DNA of 64,000 bases from JAGVLN01 sp964515755 (GTDB taxonomy: Bacteria > Pseudomonadota > Alphaproteobacteria > Rickettsiales > JABSSG01): assembly GCA_964515755.1 (NCBI GenBank), contig CAZEVK010000001.1, positions 1 through 64,000 on the forward strand. The letters are read 5' to 3'. How positions within the stretch are numbered: position 1 is the first letter of the stretch; every line of letters starts with the position of its first letter. Of the stretch, positions 44,770 through 52,967 are shown one piece after another. Under the pieces are notes generated by a model. It made no database searches. It was given only the letters and a program-made list of their open reading frames with translations, and had not been told where the DNA came from. Position numbers and translations under genes: made by a program.

Positions 44770-45702
44770 TTAATCTCCTAAAGCTTCCATTAATTCACTC
44801 CACTCACGCTTGCTCATGCCACTTTCTTCTTGAGTAACTTTTTGGCCTTTAATCATCTGCTTAATTACGTTCATTGCATTGTTTGATATATTAGTACCAT
44901 TAACATTATATTCCATAAATGCTTCATATGTTAGTGGTACCCATTTTTTTACAACATCTAACATTGCCTGTGCATATACTCTGATTTCATACTGAGCATG
45001 AGGATCAGCACGTAAATGCAAGAAATGCAATAAATTATGCAAATCAATTTTCCAATACCATTCTGTGTAAAAATTAACCGGTAGATTCATTCGCGCTAAT
45101 TCTCTAGCTAATTTGGCTCTTGATTCGTCTATTATATTACCTTCCATATCTTCATTTAGCATTTCTTCATAATGCCCATAACATTGTAAAGCATCGCTTT
45201 TTAGTATCTCTAACACTCTTGTTGCCTCGGCATCATTTAGTACTGCATCCCTACCTTGACGATTTGTACTAGATTGCACCGCTAATTGATCACGCTCCGG
45301 CAAATAGAAATCTTTACCTAAAATCGAATATCGCTGTGAGTATTCGTTAACATTAGCAGTTCTGTGCCTAATCCATTGACGAGCAATAAACATCGGTAAT
45401 TTAATATGAAATTTAATCTCGCACATCTCAAACGGAGTTGTATGTTTATGCCGAATTAAATATTGAATCAAACCACGATCCAAGTTGATCTTTTTAGTTC
45501 CTGCACCATATGAGACCCTAGCAGCTTGAACAATTGCAGAATCATCACCCATATAGTCAACAACCCTAATAAAACCATGATCAAGAACTTTAATTGGCTT
45601 ATATAAGAGATCTTCCATAGCCTCAACAGTTGCACGCACTGTTTGTGCTTTCTGTTGCCTATTTTCATTAATTTCTGATAATTGCTGATCGTCTATTGCC
45701 AT
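44770..45702 (-). CDS. thyX: Flavin-dependent thymidylate synthase ThyX
   Basis: 310 aa from the ATG at 45702, which has GGAG eight bases upstream (a TTG two codons earlier is the other option). The ThyX motif RHRx7S is present as RHRTANVNEYSQR near residue 107, preceded by HKHTTPFEMCEIKFHIKLPMFIARQW and followed by the C-terminal block EWYWKIDLHNLLHFLHLRADPHAQYEIR. ThyX makes dTMP from dUMP with FAD and methylene-tetrahydrofolate. It is the only thymidylate synthase visible in the window. Confidence 0.97.
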   Translation of the reverse strand: MAIDDQQLSEINENRQQKAQTVRATVEAMEDLLYKPIKVLDHGFIRVVDYMGDDSAIVQAARVSYGAGTKKINLDRGLIQYLIRHKHTTPFEMCEIKFHIKLPMFIARQWIRHRTANVNEYSQRYSILGKDFYLPERDQLAVQSSTNRQGRDAVLNDAEATRVLEILKSDALQCYGHYEEMLNEDMEGNIIDESRAKLARELARMNLPVNFYTEWYWKIDLHNLLHFLHLRADPHAQYEIRVYAQAMLDVVKKWVPLTYEAFMEYNVNGTNISNNAMNVIKQMIKGQKVTQEESGMSKREWSELMEALGD

Positions 45703-45776
45703 ATGCAAAGCTCCTAAAGAAAAATTTATTTAAAATTAGTATAGTTACTTATTCCTTAACTGTGAAGATTTTTTCT

Positions 45777-45806
45777 TTGTACAGTGATGGTATTTTAGTG
45801 TATAAT
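45777..45806 (+). promoter_or_regulatory. Promoter of the tmRNA gene
   Basis: TATAAT is perfect at 45801-45806, with TTGTAC (45777-45782) as a moderate -35 at 18 bases. The start would be near 45813, ahead of a small hairpin (GTTCT/AGAAC) and the acceptor part of ssrA. Confidence 0.6.
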
Positions 45807-45812
45807 AAAGAT

Positions 45813-46096
45813 GTTCTTTAGAGAACTATAGCAATAAACGTTGTGTAGAATAGGCGAAGTGGACTCGGGGGCAGTACCCGACGCCTCCACCATAATTAAA
45901 AAAGTAATGGGGGCGAAACAGCATCGACACGCGTAATAAAGATACAATTTTTGCTCAGTACGATACGGCTGGCTTTTTTAGCAAACGGTCAAAACAATAA
46001 AAGCAAACAGAAATGTTTTCTCGAATAATTATGTAGCACAAGCTGCATAGTCTTTCGCGGTTCGACGGGCACCGGGCAACAGAAGCCCGTCATTTT
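45813..46096 (+). ncRNA. ssrA: Circularly permuted two-piece tmRNA
   Basis: The gene order is permuted as in alphaproteobacteria. First comes the acceptor half, with T-arm TCGGG/CCCGA (loop GGCAGTA) and CGCCTCC plus A-CCA ending at 45892. A short spacer (45893-45908) is cut out on maturation. The coding half then begins at 45909 with GGGGGCG, which pairs with CGCCTCC to rebuild the acceptor stem, followed by AAACAGCATCGAC. The tag frame runs from resume codon GCA (46003) to TAG (46048-46050): ANRNVFSNNYVAQAA. A final stem GACGGGC/GCCCGTC (46064-46091) precedes ATTTT. It rescues stalled ribosomes and marks the product for ClpXP. The precise mature ends are inferred. Confidence 0.93.
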
Positions 46097-46112
46097 AGGT
46101 GAAAGTATAAAA

Positions 46113-46574
46113 ATGACTACAGAAAATATTAATTATAACGAACTAATAGACGAGGCAATGCATGGAGTCGTAAAACAATCCCTGTATCACGTACATAATA
46201 ATAAATTACCTGGAAATCATCATTTCTACATTACATTCTTCACAAAACATCAAGGAGTATCTATTTCTTCAAAATTAAAATTAAAATATCCTGAAGAAAT
46301 GACAATAGTTTTACAACATGAATTTAGAAATTTAGTAGTCACAGAAGATAGCTTCTCTGTTACTCTGATATTTGGTGGAACCGAAGAAAGAATTACAATA
46401 CCATATCGTGCAATTACTGCATTTGCAGATCCTAGTGTAAAATTTGGATTGCAATTCCGCCACGAAGTAGAAAAAATACCAGTTAAAGAAGCTGAAATAC
46501 TTGATAAGGAAAAAAAGGATAAAAATACTAATAACGTTATTAAGTTAGACAAATTTCGTAAAAATAAAAATTAA
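46113..46574 (+). CDS. sspB: ClpXP adaptor SspB (alphaproteobacterial type)
   Basis: 153 aa. The first 110 residues match SspB-alpha: NYNELIDEAMHGVVKQSLYHVHNNKLPGNHHFYITFFT, GVSISSKLKLKYPEEMTIVLQHEF, FSVTLIFGGTEERITIPYRAITAFADPSVKFGLQF. The C-terminal tail, rich in K, E and N, would carry the ClpX-binding end. SspB tethers ssrA-tagged proteins to ClpXP. It starts only 17 bases after the tmRNA gene, behind AGGTGA, so tag and adaptor are encoded next to each other. Confidence 0.92.
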   Translation: MTTENINYNELIDEAMHGVVKQSLYHVHNNKLPGNHHFYITFFTKHQGVSISSKLKLKYPEEMTIVLQHEFRNLVVTEDSFSVTLIFGGTEERITIPYRAITAFADPSVKFGLQFRHEVEKIPVKEAEILDKEKKDKNTNNVIKLDKFRKNKN

Positions 46575-46588
46575 ATTAAAGAGTTAAA

Positions 46589-47467
46589 ATGGCAATGCAC
46601 ACTAAAAAAACTAGACAAACAGATAAATATTTACCGGACACTAGTTTCATGAGGCTTTCATCATACTGTACAGCTTTTGCTTATGATATGGATAAGTTAG
46701 AAAATGCTTTACAAAAAGATGGTTTCAACCCAAGCGTATATGAAGGAGTGATTCATATACAAAAAAAAATCAAAGAAGATAATAATGGCGGTGATATATT
46801 TTATTTTCCATATGGATGTATCATCATGTGGGGATTTACCGCAGAGGATGCTTTTAAAGAATTAAAGTATTTGAGCAGATACCAGATTAAACCATATAGT
46901 CGTGATTATCATGACATCATGAATTATGACTATAGTGAAAAAGAAGATATGGAAATTGTTGAAGAAGATGATTTAATTATTCTTGCTAAATCCGATGCTA
47001 CTTTAGAAAAAATTTCTTTCTCTTATGCATTATCTCAATCTGCAAAATTACAAGTAGTTGAAGAATCAAGCATTGAAACAATAAAACGTAGCCAATACTT
47101 AATTGACGAATTAATTTTAGTCGGAAAAATATCTATATCTCAACGAAAGCTTACTAAAAAAATGGGAATGCTCTTTGCTGAAAGAAATGCAATTAATATG
47201 CATGCTGATATTTTAGATACTCCAGAATTTTTCTGGCGTCGACCTAAATATTTGCCAATTTATAAAATAGCTGAAGAATTATTCGATATAAGTCATCGAA
47301 TTGAAATTGTAACTCGTCGTTCGAATATCGTACATGAGCTATTTGACCTTCTCTCTGCTCAGCTACAGCATATTCATTCAAATAGATTAGAATGGATTAT
47401 TATTGCGTTGATTAGCGTAGAGATTGTTCTAGCAATTGGATCTATAGCTTTAGGACTAAGCCACTAA
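46589..47467 (+). CDS. RMD1/DUF155 family protein
   Basis: 292 aa. The family pattern is RLSSYCTAFAYDMDKLENAL, DIFYFPYGCIIMWGFT, LQVVEESSIETIKRSQYLIDELILVGKISIS, FFWRRPKYLPIYKIAEELFDISHRIEIVTRR, ending in a C-terminal anchor LEWIIIALISVEIVLAIGSIAL (residues 264-286). Homologues are the yeast Rmd1/Rmd8 and human RMND1 mitochondrial proteins tied to mitochondrial translation. The bacterial role is unknown. It follows sspB by 14 bases; the operon tmRNA-sspB-DUF155 suggests a link to translation quality control, by inference. Confidence 0.9.
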   Translation: MAMHTKKTRQTDKYLPDTSFMRLSSYCTAFAYDMDKLENALQKDGFNPSVYEGVIHIQKKIKEDNNGGDIFYFPYGCIIMWGFTAEDAFKELKYLSRYQIKPYSRDYHDIMNYDYSEKEDMEIVEEDDLIILAKSDATLEKISFSYALSQSAKLQVVEESSIETIKRSQYLIDELILVGKISISQRKLTKKMGMLFAERNAINMHADILDTPEFFWRRPKYLPIYKIAEELFDISHRIEIVTRRSNIVHELFDLLSAQLQHIHSNRLEWIIIALISVEIVLAIGSIALGLSH

Positions 47468-47505
47468 TCATAAAAAGTTAGTATTTAAAGTAATAGATTT
47501 CCAAA

Positions 47506-48786
47506 CTAATGGATTCGTTTAATATCAGCGCCGCATTGGCTGAGTTTGTTTTCTATACGCTCATAACCACGATCAATATGATACACCCTGTTTATCAGCG
47601 TTCTACCCTCTGCAACTAAGCCAGCTAAAACTAAAGAAACAGAGGCTCGTAAATCTGTAGCCATTACTTCTGCACCTCTTAATTCATTTACTCCAACCAC
47701 AGTTGCACTATTACCAATTAGCGAAATTTTTGCACCCATACGATTTAATTCCGGAACATGCATAAAACGATTTTCAAAAATATTTTCAGTAATTATTGAA
47801 GTACCATCAGCTACAGTTAATAAACTCATAAACTGTGCTTGCATATCTGTAGGAAAACCTGGAAAAACACCAGTATTAATATCATGGGCACGCCTAATCC
47901 CTTCGCTTTTAATAGTAACTTGATTACCGCTTGCCGATACCTTAGCTCCGACTGTAGATAACCTATCAAAAATGTTGGAGCAAACTTCATAATCAACATT
48001 TTTTAAAACTATTTCTCCTCCAGTAATTACAGCTGCAACAGCATAGGTTCCAGCCTCAATACGATCGCAAACTACAGTATGATAAGCACCAGAAAGTTTA
48101 TCAACACCATCTATAATCAAAGTGCTAGTTCCAATACCTGAAATTTTTGCACCCATTGCATTTAATAATTTTACTAAATCAGAAATTTCCGGCTCACGAG
48201 CAACATTATGTAGAATAGTCCTTCCTTCTGCCAAAGTTGCAGCCATTAGTATGTTCTCAGTAGCTCCTACAGATACAAAATTAAAATGTATCTCAGTGCC
48301 TTTTAGCCTGCCTTGAGATTTAACCTCAACGTAACCACAATCTAATTCAACCTCAGCTCCCATTTGCCTTAACGCATTAAGATGCAAATCTATTGGTCTT
48401 GCTCCAATAGCACAACCACCTGGTAAGGAAACACGAGCATACCCAAATCTTGCCACTAATGGACCAAGAACTAAAATTGAAGCACGCATTTTACGTACAA
48501 TATCATATGGAGCTTCTAAGTTTTTAATACGCTCACCATTTAATAATATCACTCTACCTGTTGGAGATTGACTTAAACTCATCCCATCGACACTAAAACT
48601 CACACCGTGATTAATAAGCAAATGAGCCATGGTCATAATATCAGCCAAATGAGGTATATTAGATAATACAACTGTTTCACTAGTTAAGATTGAAGCAGCC
48701 ATTAAAGGAAGAGCTGCATTTTTTGCACCGCTTATAGTAATTGAACCATGTAAAGGCCTGCCGCCAGTGATAATTATACGATCCAT
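47506..48786 (-). CDS. murA: UDP-N-acetylglucosamine 1-carboxyvinyltransferase
   Basis: 426 aa. MurA begins peptidoglycan synthesis by adding enolpyruvate from PEP. Motifs: GGRPLHGSITISGAKNAALPLMAASIL, the active-site loop LPGGCAIGARPIDLHL with catalytic Cys near 117, AEGRTILHNVAREPEI, and the C-terminal GFPTDMQAQFM and ATDLRASVSLVLAGLVAEG. Length is typical. Last gene of the minus-strand set uvrC-pgsA-murA, 6 bases after pgsA. Confidence 0.97.
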   Translation of the reverse strand: MDRIIITGGRPLHGSITISGAKNAALPLMAASILTSETVVLSNIPHLADIMTMAHLLINHGVSFSVDGMSLSQSPTGRVILLNGERIKNLEAPYDIVRKMRASILVLGPLVARFGYARVSLPGGCAIGARPIDLHLNALRQMGAEVELDCGYVEVKSQGRLKGTEIHFNFVSVGATENILMAATLAEGRTILHNVAREPEISDLVKLLNAMGAKISGIGTSTLIIDGVDKLSGAYHTVVCDRIEAGTYAVAAVITGGEIVLKNVDYEVCSNIFDRLSTVGAKVSASGNQVTIKSEGIRRAHDINTGVFPGFPTDMQAQFMSLLTVADGTSIITENIFENRFMHVPELNRMGAKISLIGNSATVVGVNELRGAEVMATDLRASVSLVLAGLVAEGRTLINRVYHIDRGYERIENKLSQCGADIKRIH

Positions 48787-48792
48787 ATAAAA

Positions 48793-49350
48793 TTACGATT
48801 CCTGATTAGTTAAATGTACGATGCTGGCTTTTAGGTATGCATAACCAGTTATCAGAGTTAATCCAGCAGCCACCCATAAGGTTATCTTACCAATAAAATT
48901 AACATATGGTACGCCCATACCCTCATCGCCTAAGACCAAAATAAATATAGCAGTCATCTGTAAAAATGTTTTAACTTTAGCCAATTCACTAACTGGAACA
49001 CTAACCCTAATTTCAGCCAGGAACTCTCGTAATCCGGACACCAATATTTCTCGACAAATAATAGCAATTGCCGGCAGTAAATCTGCTTGATCAAAATGAA
49101 CTAATACTAAAATTACTGACCCAACTAATAATTTATCGGCAATCGGGTCTAAAAATTGGCCAAGTTTTGTTTGCATTGACCATGCTCTTGCAAGAAAACC
49201 GTCTAGAAAGTCTGTAATACAGGCATAAAGAAATAGTCCAGCAGCAAGAAGGTGGCCAAACTGACTATGATCAATACACATCGTAAGTAATAGGAATGGT
49301 ATTACTATGATACGAGATATCGTTAATATATTTGGTAAGCTTTTTAACAT
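48793..49350 (-). CDS. pgsA: CDP-diacylglycerol-glycerol-3-phosphate 3-phosphatidyltransferase
   Basis: 185 aa membrane enzyme for phosphatidylglycerol synthesis. The CDP-alcohol phosphotransferase motif DG(x)2AR(x)8G(x)3D(x)3D is intact: DGFLARAWSMQTKLGQFLDPIADKL near residue 49. Four to five hydrophobic helices are visible. The opening MLKSLPNILTISRIIVIP is characteristic of PgsA. Gene order uvrC-pgsA is common in proteobacteria. Confidence 0.95.
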   Translation of the reverse strand: MLKSLPNILTISRIIVIPFLLLTMCIDHSQFGHLLAAGLFLYACITDFLDGFLARAWSMQTKLGQFLDPIADKLLVGSVILVLVHFDQADLLPAIAIICREILVSGLREFLAEIRVSVPVSELAKVKTFLQMTAIFILVLGDEGMGVPYVNFIGKITLWVAAGLTLITGYAYLKASIVHLTNQES

Positions 49351-49398
49351 ATCTAGGTTATATCAAGTTTTTTGCATTTGTGAATTAAATGCTATTAT

Positions 49399-51207
49399 TT
49401 ATTTATGAAAATATCTATAAATTTTTTCAGCAATCGTGCGATTTATTGTCTCAACTTGCTGTAATTGGTCGATTGACGCATTTTCAATATGCTCAACAGA
49501 ACCAAAAAAACTTAATAATATTTTCTTTCTTTTTCCGCCAATACCAGGAATCATGTTCAAAACAGAAGTTTTAATAGCAGCAGAACGTTTCGCTCTATGA
49601 CTAGTAATTGCAAACCTATGAGCTTCATCTCGTAGAATTTGTAAATATTTCATAATTTTACTATTTTTATCTAAGGTAAATTCGCCCTTACCTAAAGTAA
49701 AAAAGCTTTCTCTTCCAGCATTACGGTCTACACCCTTAGCAATACCCACTAAGAAAACTCCCTCTATTCCTAATGTTTTAATAACATTATGTGCCACAGA
49801 CAAATGACCAGCACCTCCGTCAATTAAAATTAATTCAGGCTTAGGTAGATCTCTTTTAAATCTTCTAGTTAACATTTCTTTCATCATTGAATAGTCATCA
49901 CCGCCAGTATCTTTGCCAACATGGGTAATGTTATATTTACGATATTCTTTTTTCTCAAAACCATCTTCACCTGATACTACCATCGCTCCTACAGCAAATT
50001 TACCTGATATATGGCTGTTATCATATATTTCTACCCTTTTGACTTCTGTTTGCAAACCAAACAACAACTCCATTTCTTTGAGTATTGCCTTATGGTAAGT
50101 TTTGGTATTAAGTTTTTTTTCTATTTCACATTTAATATTACTAAGAGCAAATTTAATCAGTTCATGTTTCTTACCCTGCTTTGGTGCTTCAATTTTCACT
50201 TTATGGCCGCAAAGGCCTGCTAACGCTTGCTGTAATAAATTACTATCTGTAATTTGATTACTTAATGCAATCAATGGGGGTATATGGTTATGTTGATAAA
50301 ATTGTAACATAAAATTACTAAGAACTTCGTCAAACGCTGCTTCCTCAGCATGTTCAGGAAAATAAGTTTTATTTCCTAAATTCTGACCTATTCTAAAAAA
50401 GAATATCTGCACAGCAACAATACCACCTGAATTATCAACAGCAATAACATCTAAATCACCTATTTCGTGTAAATCAACTATTTGCTTAGCTTGAATATAA
50501 CTTAACATTTTTATTCGATCTCGATATTGACTAGCCTCCTCATAAGCATATCTATCACTAGCTTCATGCATTTGTTGAGCTAACTGCTTTTGCAATATAG
50601 AATTTTTACCGGAAAGAAAATCTTTTGCTTGTTTAACCAAGGATAAATAATCATCATGTGCTATCTTATTAACGCAAGGAGCTGAGCATCTTTTAATTTG
50701 ATATAATAAACATGGCCTTTTTCTACTTGCAAAATAAGCGTCTGCACATGACCTAACTAAAAAAATCTTTTGCAAGTAAGATAGAGCTTCTTCAGCTTTA
50801 GTCGGAGAAATAAATGGCCCATAATATGAACCCTTAATATCCTTAATTCCGCGGTATTTAGCTATCTGCGGATAAGGATGATCTTCTCTAATCAATAAAT
50901 ACGTAAATGATTTATGGTCTTTTAATAAAATATTATAACGTGGTTTAAATTTTTTGATTAAATTAGCTTCCAGTAACAAAGCTTCTAATTCATTATTAGT
51001 CTTAATAATATCAATAGCATCAATATTTGTAATCATATGACAAATACGATTAGAATTTCCATCAAAAGTAGTATAATTAGCTAACCGATTGCGTAAATTC
51101 TTAGCTTTACCTATATAAATAACATCGCGCTTTGAATTAAAAAATTGATAGACCCCAGAAGAATTTGGCACAATTCTTAAATAACTCTTTACTGTTTCGA
51201 TACTCAT
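49399..51207 (-). CDS. uvrC: Excinuclease ABC subunit C
   Basis: 602 aa from the ATG at 51207 (the frame extends nine codons further). Domains: an N-terminal GIY-YIG nuclease (GVYQFFNSKRDVIYIGKAKNLRNRL), a cysteine-rich stretch RKRPCLLYQIKRCSAPCV, a UvrB-interaction (UVR) region near residue 200, the RNase H-like endonuclease with EIYDNSHISGKFAVGAMVV and LILIDGGAGHLSVA, and a C-terminal HhH pair (NMIPGIGGKRKKILLSFFGSVE). It makes both incisions around UvrAB-marked lesions. Confidence 0.97.
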   Translation of the reverse strand: MSIETVKSYLRIVPNSSGVYQFFNSKRDVIYIGKAKNLRNRLANYTTFDGNSNRICHMITNIDAIDIIKTNNELEALLLEANLIKKFKPRYNILLKDHKSFTYLLIREDHPYPQIAKYRGIKDIKGSYYGPFISPTKAEEALSYLQKIFLVRSCADAYFASRKRPCLLYQIKRCSAPCVNKIAHDDYLSLVKQAKDFLSGKNSILQKQLAQQMHEASDRYAYEEASQYRDRIKMLSYIQAKQIVDLHEIGDLDVIAVDNSGGIVAVQIFFFRIGQNLGNKTYFPEHAEEAAFDEVLSNFMLQFYQHNHIPPLIALSNQITDSNLLQQALAGLCGHKVKIEAPKQGKKHELIKFALSNIKCEIEKKLNTKTYHKAILKEMELLFGLQTEVKRVEIYDNSHISGKFAVGAMVVSGEDGFEKKEYRKYNITHVGKDTGGDDYSMMKEMLTRRFKRDLPKPELILIDGGAGHLSVAHNVIKTLGIEGVFLVGIAKGVDRNAGRESFFTLGKGEFTLDKNSKIMKYLQILRDEAHRFAITSHRAKRSAAIKTSVLNMIPGIGGKRKKILLSFFGSVEHIENASIDQLQQVETINRTIAEKIYRYFHK

Positions 51208-51224
51208 AATTCTACTTTTAAATA

Positions 51225-51450
51225 ATATCCACAAAAATTGTGGATAAGTATGTGTATAACATTTGTATGATAGTACTCAATAATCCCTATTACTATCACT
51301 TTTATTACTTTGCTTAAAAATTAGGCAACCATTACCAATAGATTGAAAAATAAGAGTTCCATTATAAAATAGTTAGTTATCTTAATAAGCCATGGAAGTA
51401 CCAAAACAGTTTAAATATACATATATAATTATACTTCTAATTGTGTATAA
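51225..51450. promoter_or_regulatory. Cluster of DnaA-box-like sites between uvrC and nadK
   Basis: TGTGGATAA (51239-51247) is a perfect reverse TTATCCACA. ATATCCACA (51225-51233) differs by one base, and with the first forms a 21-bp palindrome (TATCCACAA, AAA, TTGTGGATA, 51226-51246). TGTGTATAA occurs at 51251-51259 and 51442-51450, both reverse TTATACACA. The region is AT-rich and also contains the uvrC promoter. It could be a DnaA titration or regulatory site; origin function is only a possibility. Confidence 0.55.
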
Positions 51451-51500
51451 TTATATTATCACCATTGACAAAACTATATAAAATAGACTCTAATAGTGAG

Positions 51501-52298
51501 ATGACTCATTTAATTAATAACATCAGATATGTCACTGACAATAGCAAAAAAGCACAAACAATCTATAAGTTTTTAACTGAAGAAATTGAGATAAAAGAAG
51601 TTTCTACCAAACAAAAACCAGACCTAATTATTGTTATTGGCGGAGACGGTACTATGCTCCATGCTATACATCAATTAATGGATTTAAATGTAGCATTTTA
51701 TGGAATTAATACCGGACATATAGGTTTTCTAATGAATCAAGTTCCAAGTAATAAAGTAACTAAAAAAAATTTTTTAGCAATCTTAAGTAACAGTAAGCCT
51801 GTAACTATTCACCCCCTAGAGATGGTAGCAGAAACCAAGGATCATAAAAAAATCAAAGCTCTAGCTATAAATGAAGTTTCAATACTTAGAGAAACGCACC
51901 AATCAGCTAAACTTACCATTAAAATTAATAATAAAACACAAATGAAAGAGTTAATCAGCGATGGAATTATGGTTGCAACTCCTGCCGGAAGCACAGCATA
52001 CAATTTATCAGCAGGAGGCTCTATTTTACCAATAAGCTCTAATTTACTAGCTTTAACACCAATTAATCCATTTAGACCTCGAAGATGGCATGGAGCATTG
52101 CTACCGCATAGCACTAAAATCACAATTGATGTTAATGACTCAGATAAAAGACCCGTTAATGTAGTGGCCGATTTTAATGAAGTACGTAAAGTAATAAGCG
52201 TTTCTGTTAAGGAACAATATAAAAAAACTATAACTTTACTTTTCAATTCCACTAATAGCCTTGAAGACAGAGTAGCTAAAGAACAATTTCTTAGATAA
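51501..52298 (+). CDS. nadK: NAD kinase
   Basis: 265 aa from the ATG at 51501; the open frame reaches back to a TTG at 51441 but the sequence there is not coding in type. Motifs: LIIVIGGDGTMLHAIH (GGDGT), FYGINTGHIGFLMN, AINEVSILRETHQSAKLTIKINN and SDGIMVATPAGSTAYNLSAGGSI, then the Rickettsiales-type PINPFRPRRWHGALLP. It phosphorylates NAD to NADP. The size is slightly below average for the family. Single gene, divergent from uvrC. Confidence 0.93.
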   Translation: MTHLINNIRYVTDNSKKAQTIYKFLTEEIEIKEVSTKQKPDLIIVIGGDGTMLHAIHQLMDLNVAFYGINTGHIGFLMNQVPSNKVTKKNFLAILSNSKPVTIHPLEMVAETKDHKKIKALAINEVSILRETHQSAKLTIKINNKTQMKELISDGIMVATPAGSTAYNLSAGGSILPISSNLLALTPINPFRPRRWHGALLPHSTKITIDVNDSDKRPVNVVADFNEVRKVISVSVKEQYKKTITLLFNSTNSLEDRVAKEQFLR

Positions 52299-52432
52299 TA
52301 AAGCAGTTAATTTTCATTAGCTTATTCTGGGCAAACTAAATATTTTCTTGTTTATTACTTAGGTCTTTGATATTATCCCTTTAACAATATCATTAAAAAT
52401 CACTATTAAACTTGTAAAAGCTAGGTAGCGAA

Positions 52433-52960
52433 ATGAAGAAATATTTACTAAATATACATTATGTTTTAGCATTATTTATGCTAGTTGGCTGTACACCTTT
52501 TGAGTCTAAATATAAAGGTCATTATAAAGTAGGTAGTAGCTATAAAATTAAAAATAAAGTTTATACACCTCGAGAAGTAACTTTCTATAAAAAAGAAGGT
52601 CTTGCTTCCTGGTATGGTGCAAAATTTCATGGCAAAAAAACTGCTAATGGAGAAGTATTTAACCGAAAAGGTTTAACGGCTGCCCATCAAACTCTTCCTC
52701 TTCCAAGTGTAGTTAAAGTTACTAATCTTAAAAATAATAAATCGGTGGTTGTTGTAGTTAACGACAGAGGACCATTTGCACACAAAGAACATAGAATTAT
52801 AGATCTGTCTGAAAAAGCAGCTGAGATTATAGATATGAAAAAACAAGGAATAGTAAAAGTAGAGGTAGAATTATTACCTAGTTCAACAGCTAGATTGCAT
52901 AAATACCTCGCTATTAACACTACTAAAGGGCAACTAAAACCAAAAATTAATATAGGATAA
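52433..52960 (+). CDS. rlpA: RlpA-like septal lipoprotein (DPBB domain)
   Basis: 175 aa. Lipobox LFMLVGC places the mature Cys at residue 20, so it is a lipoprotein. The double-psi beta-barrel domain shows GLASWYGAKFHGKKTANGEVFNRKGLTAAHQTLPLPSVVKVTNL and VNDRGPFAHKEHRIIDLSEKAAEII with the catalytic Asp in NDRGPF. RlpA cleaves glycan strands lacking stem peptides during septation. No SPOR domain is present. A carboxypeptidase gene follows after 7 bases. Confidence 0.93.
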   Translation: MKKYLLNIHYVLALFMLVGCTPFESKYKGHYKVGSSYKIKNKVYTPREVTFYKKEGLASWYGAKFHGKKTANGEVFNRKGLTAAHQTLPLPSVVKVTNLKNNKSVVVVVNDRGPFAHKEHRIIDLSEKAAEIIDMKKQGIVKVEVELLPSSTARLHKYLAINTTKGQLKPKINIG

Positions 52961-52967
52961 TTACTAC

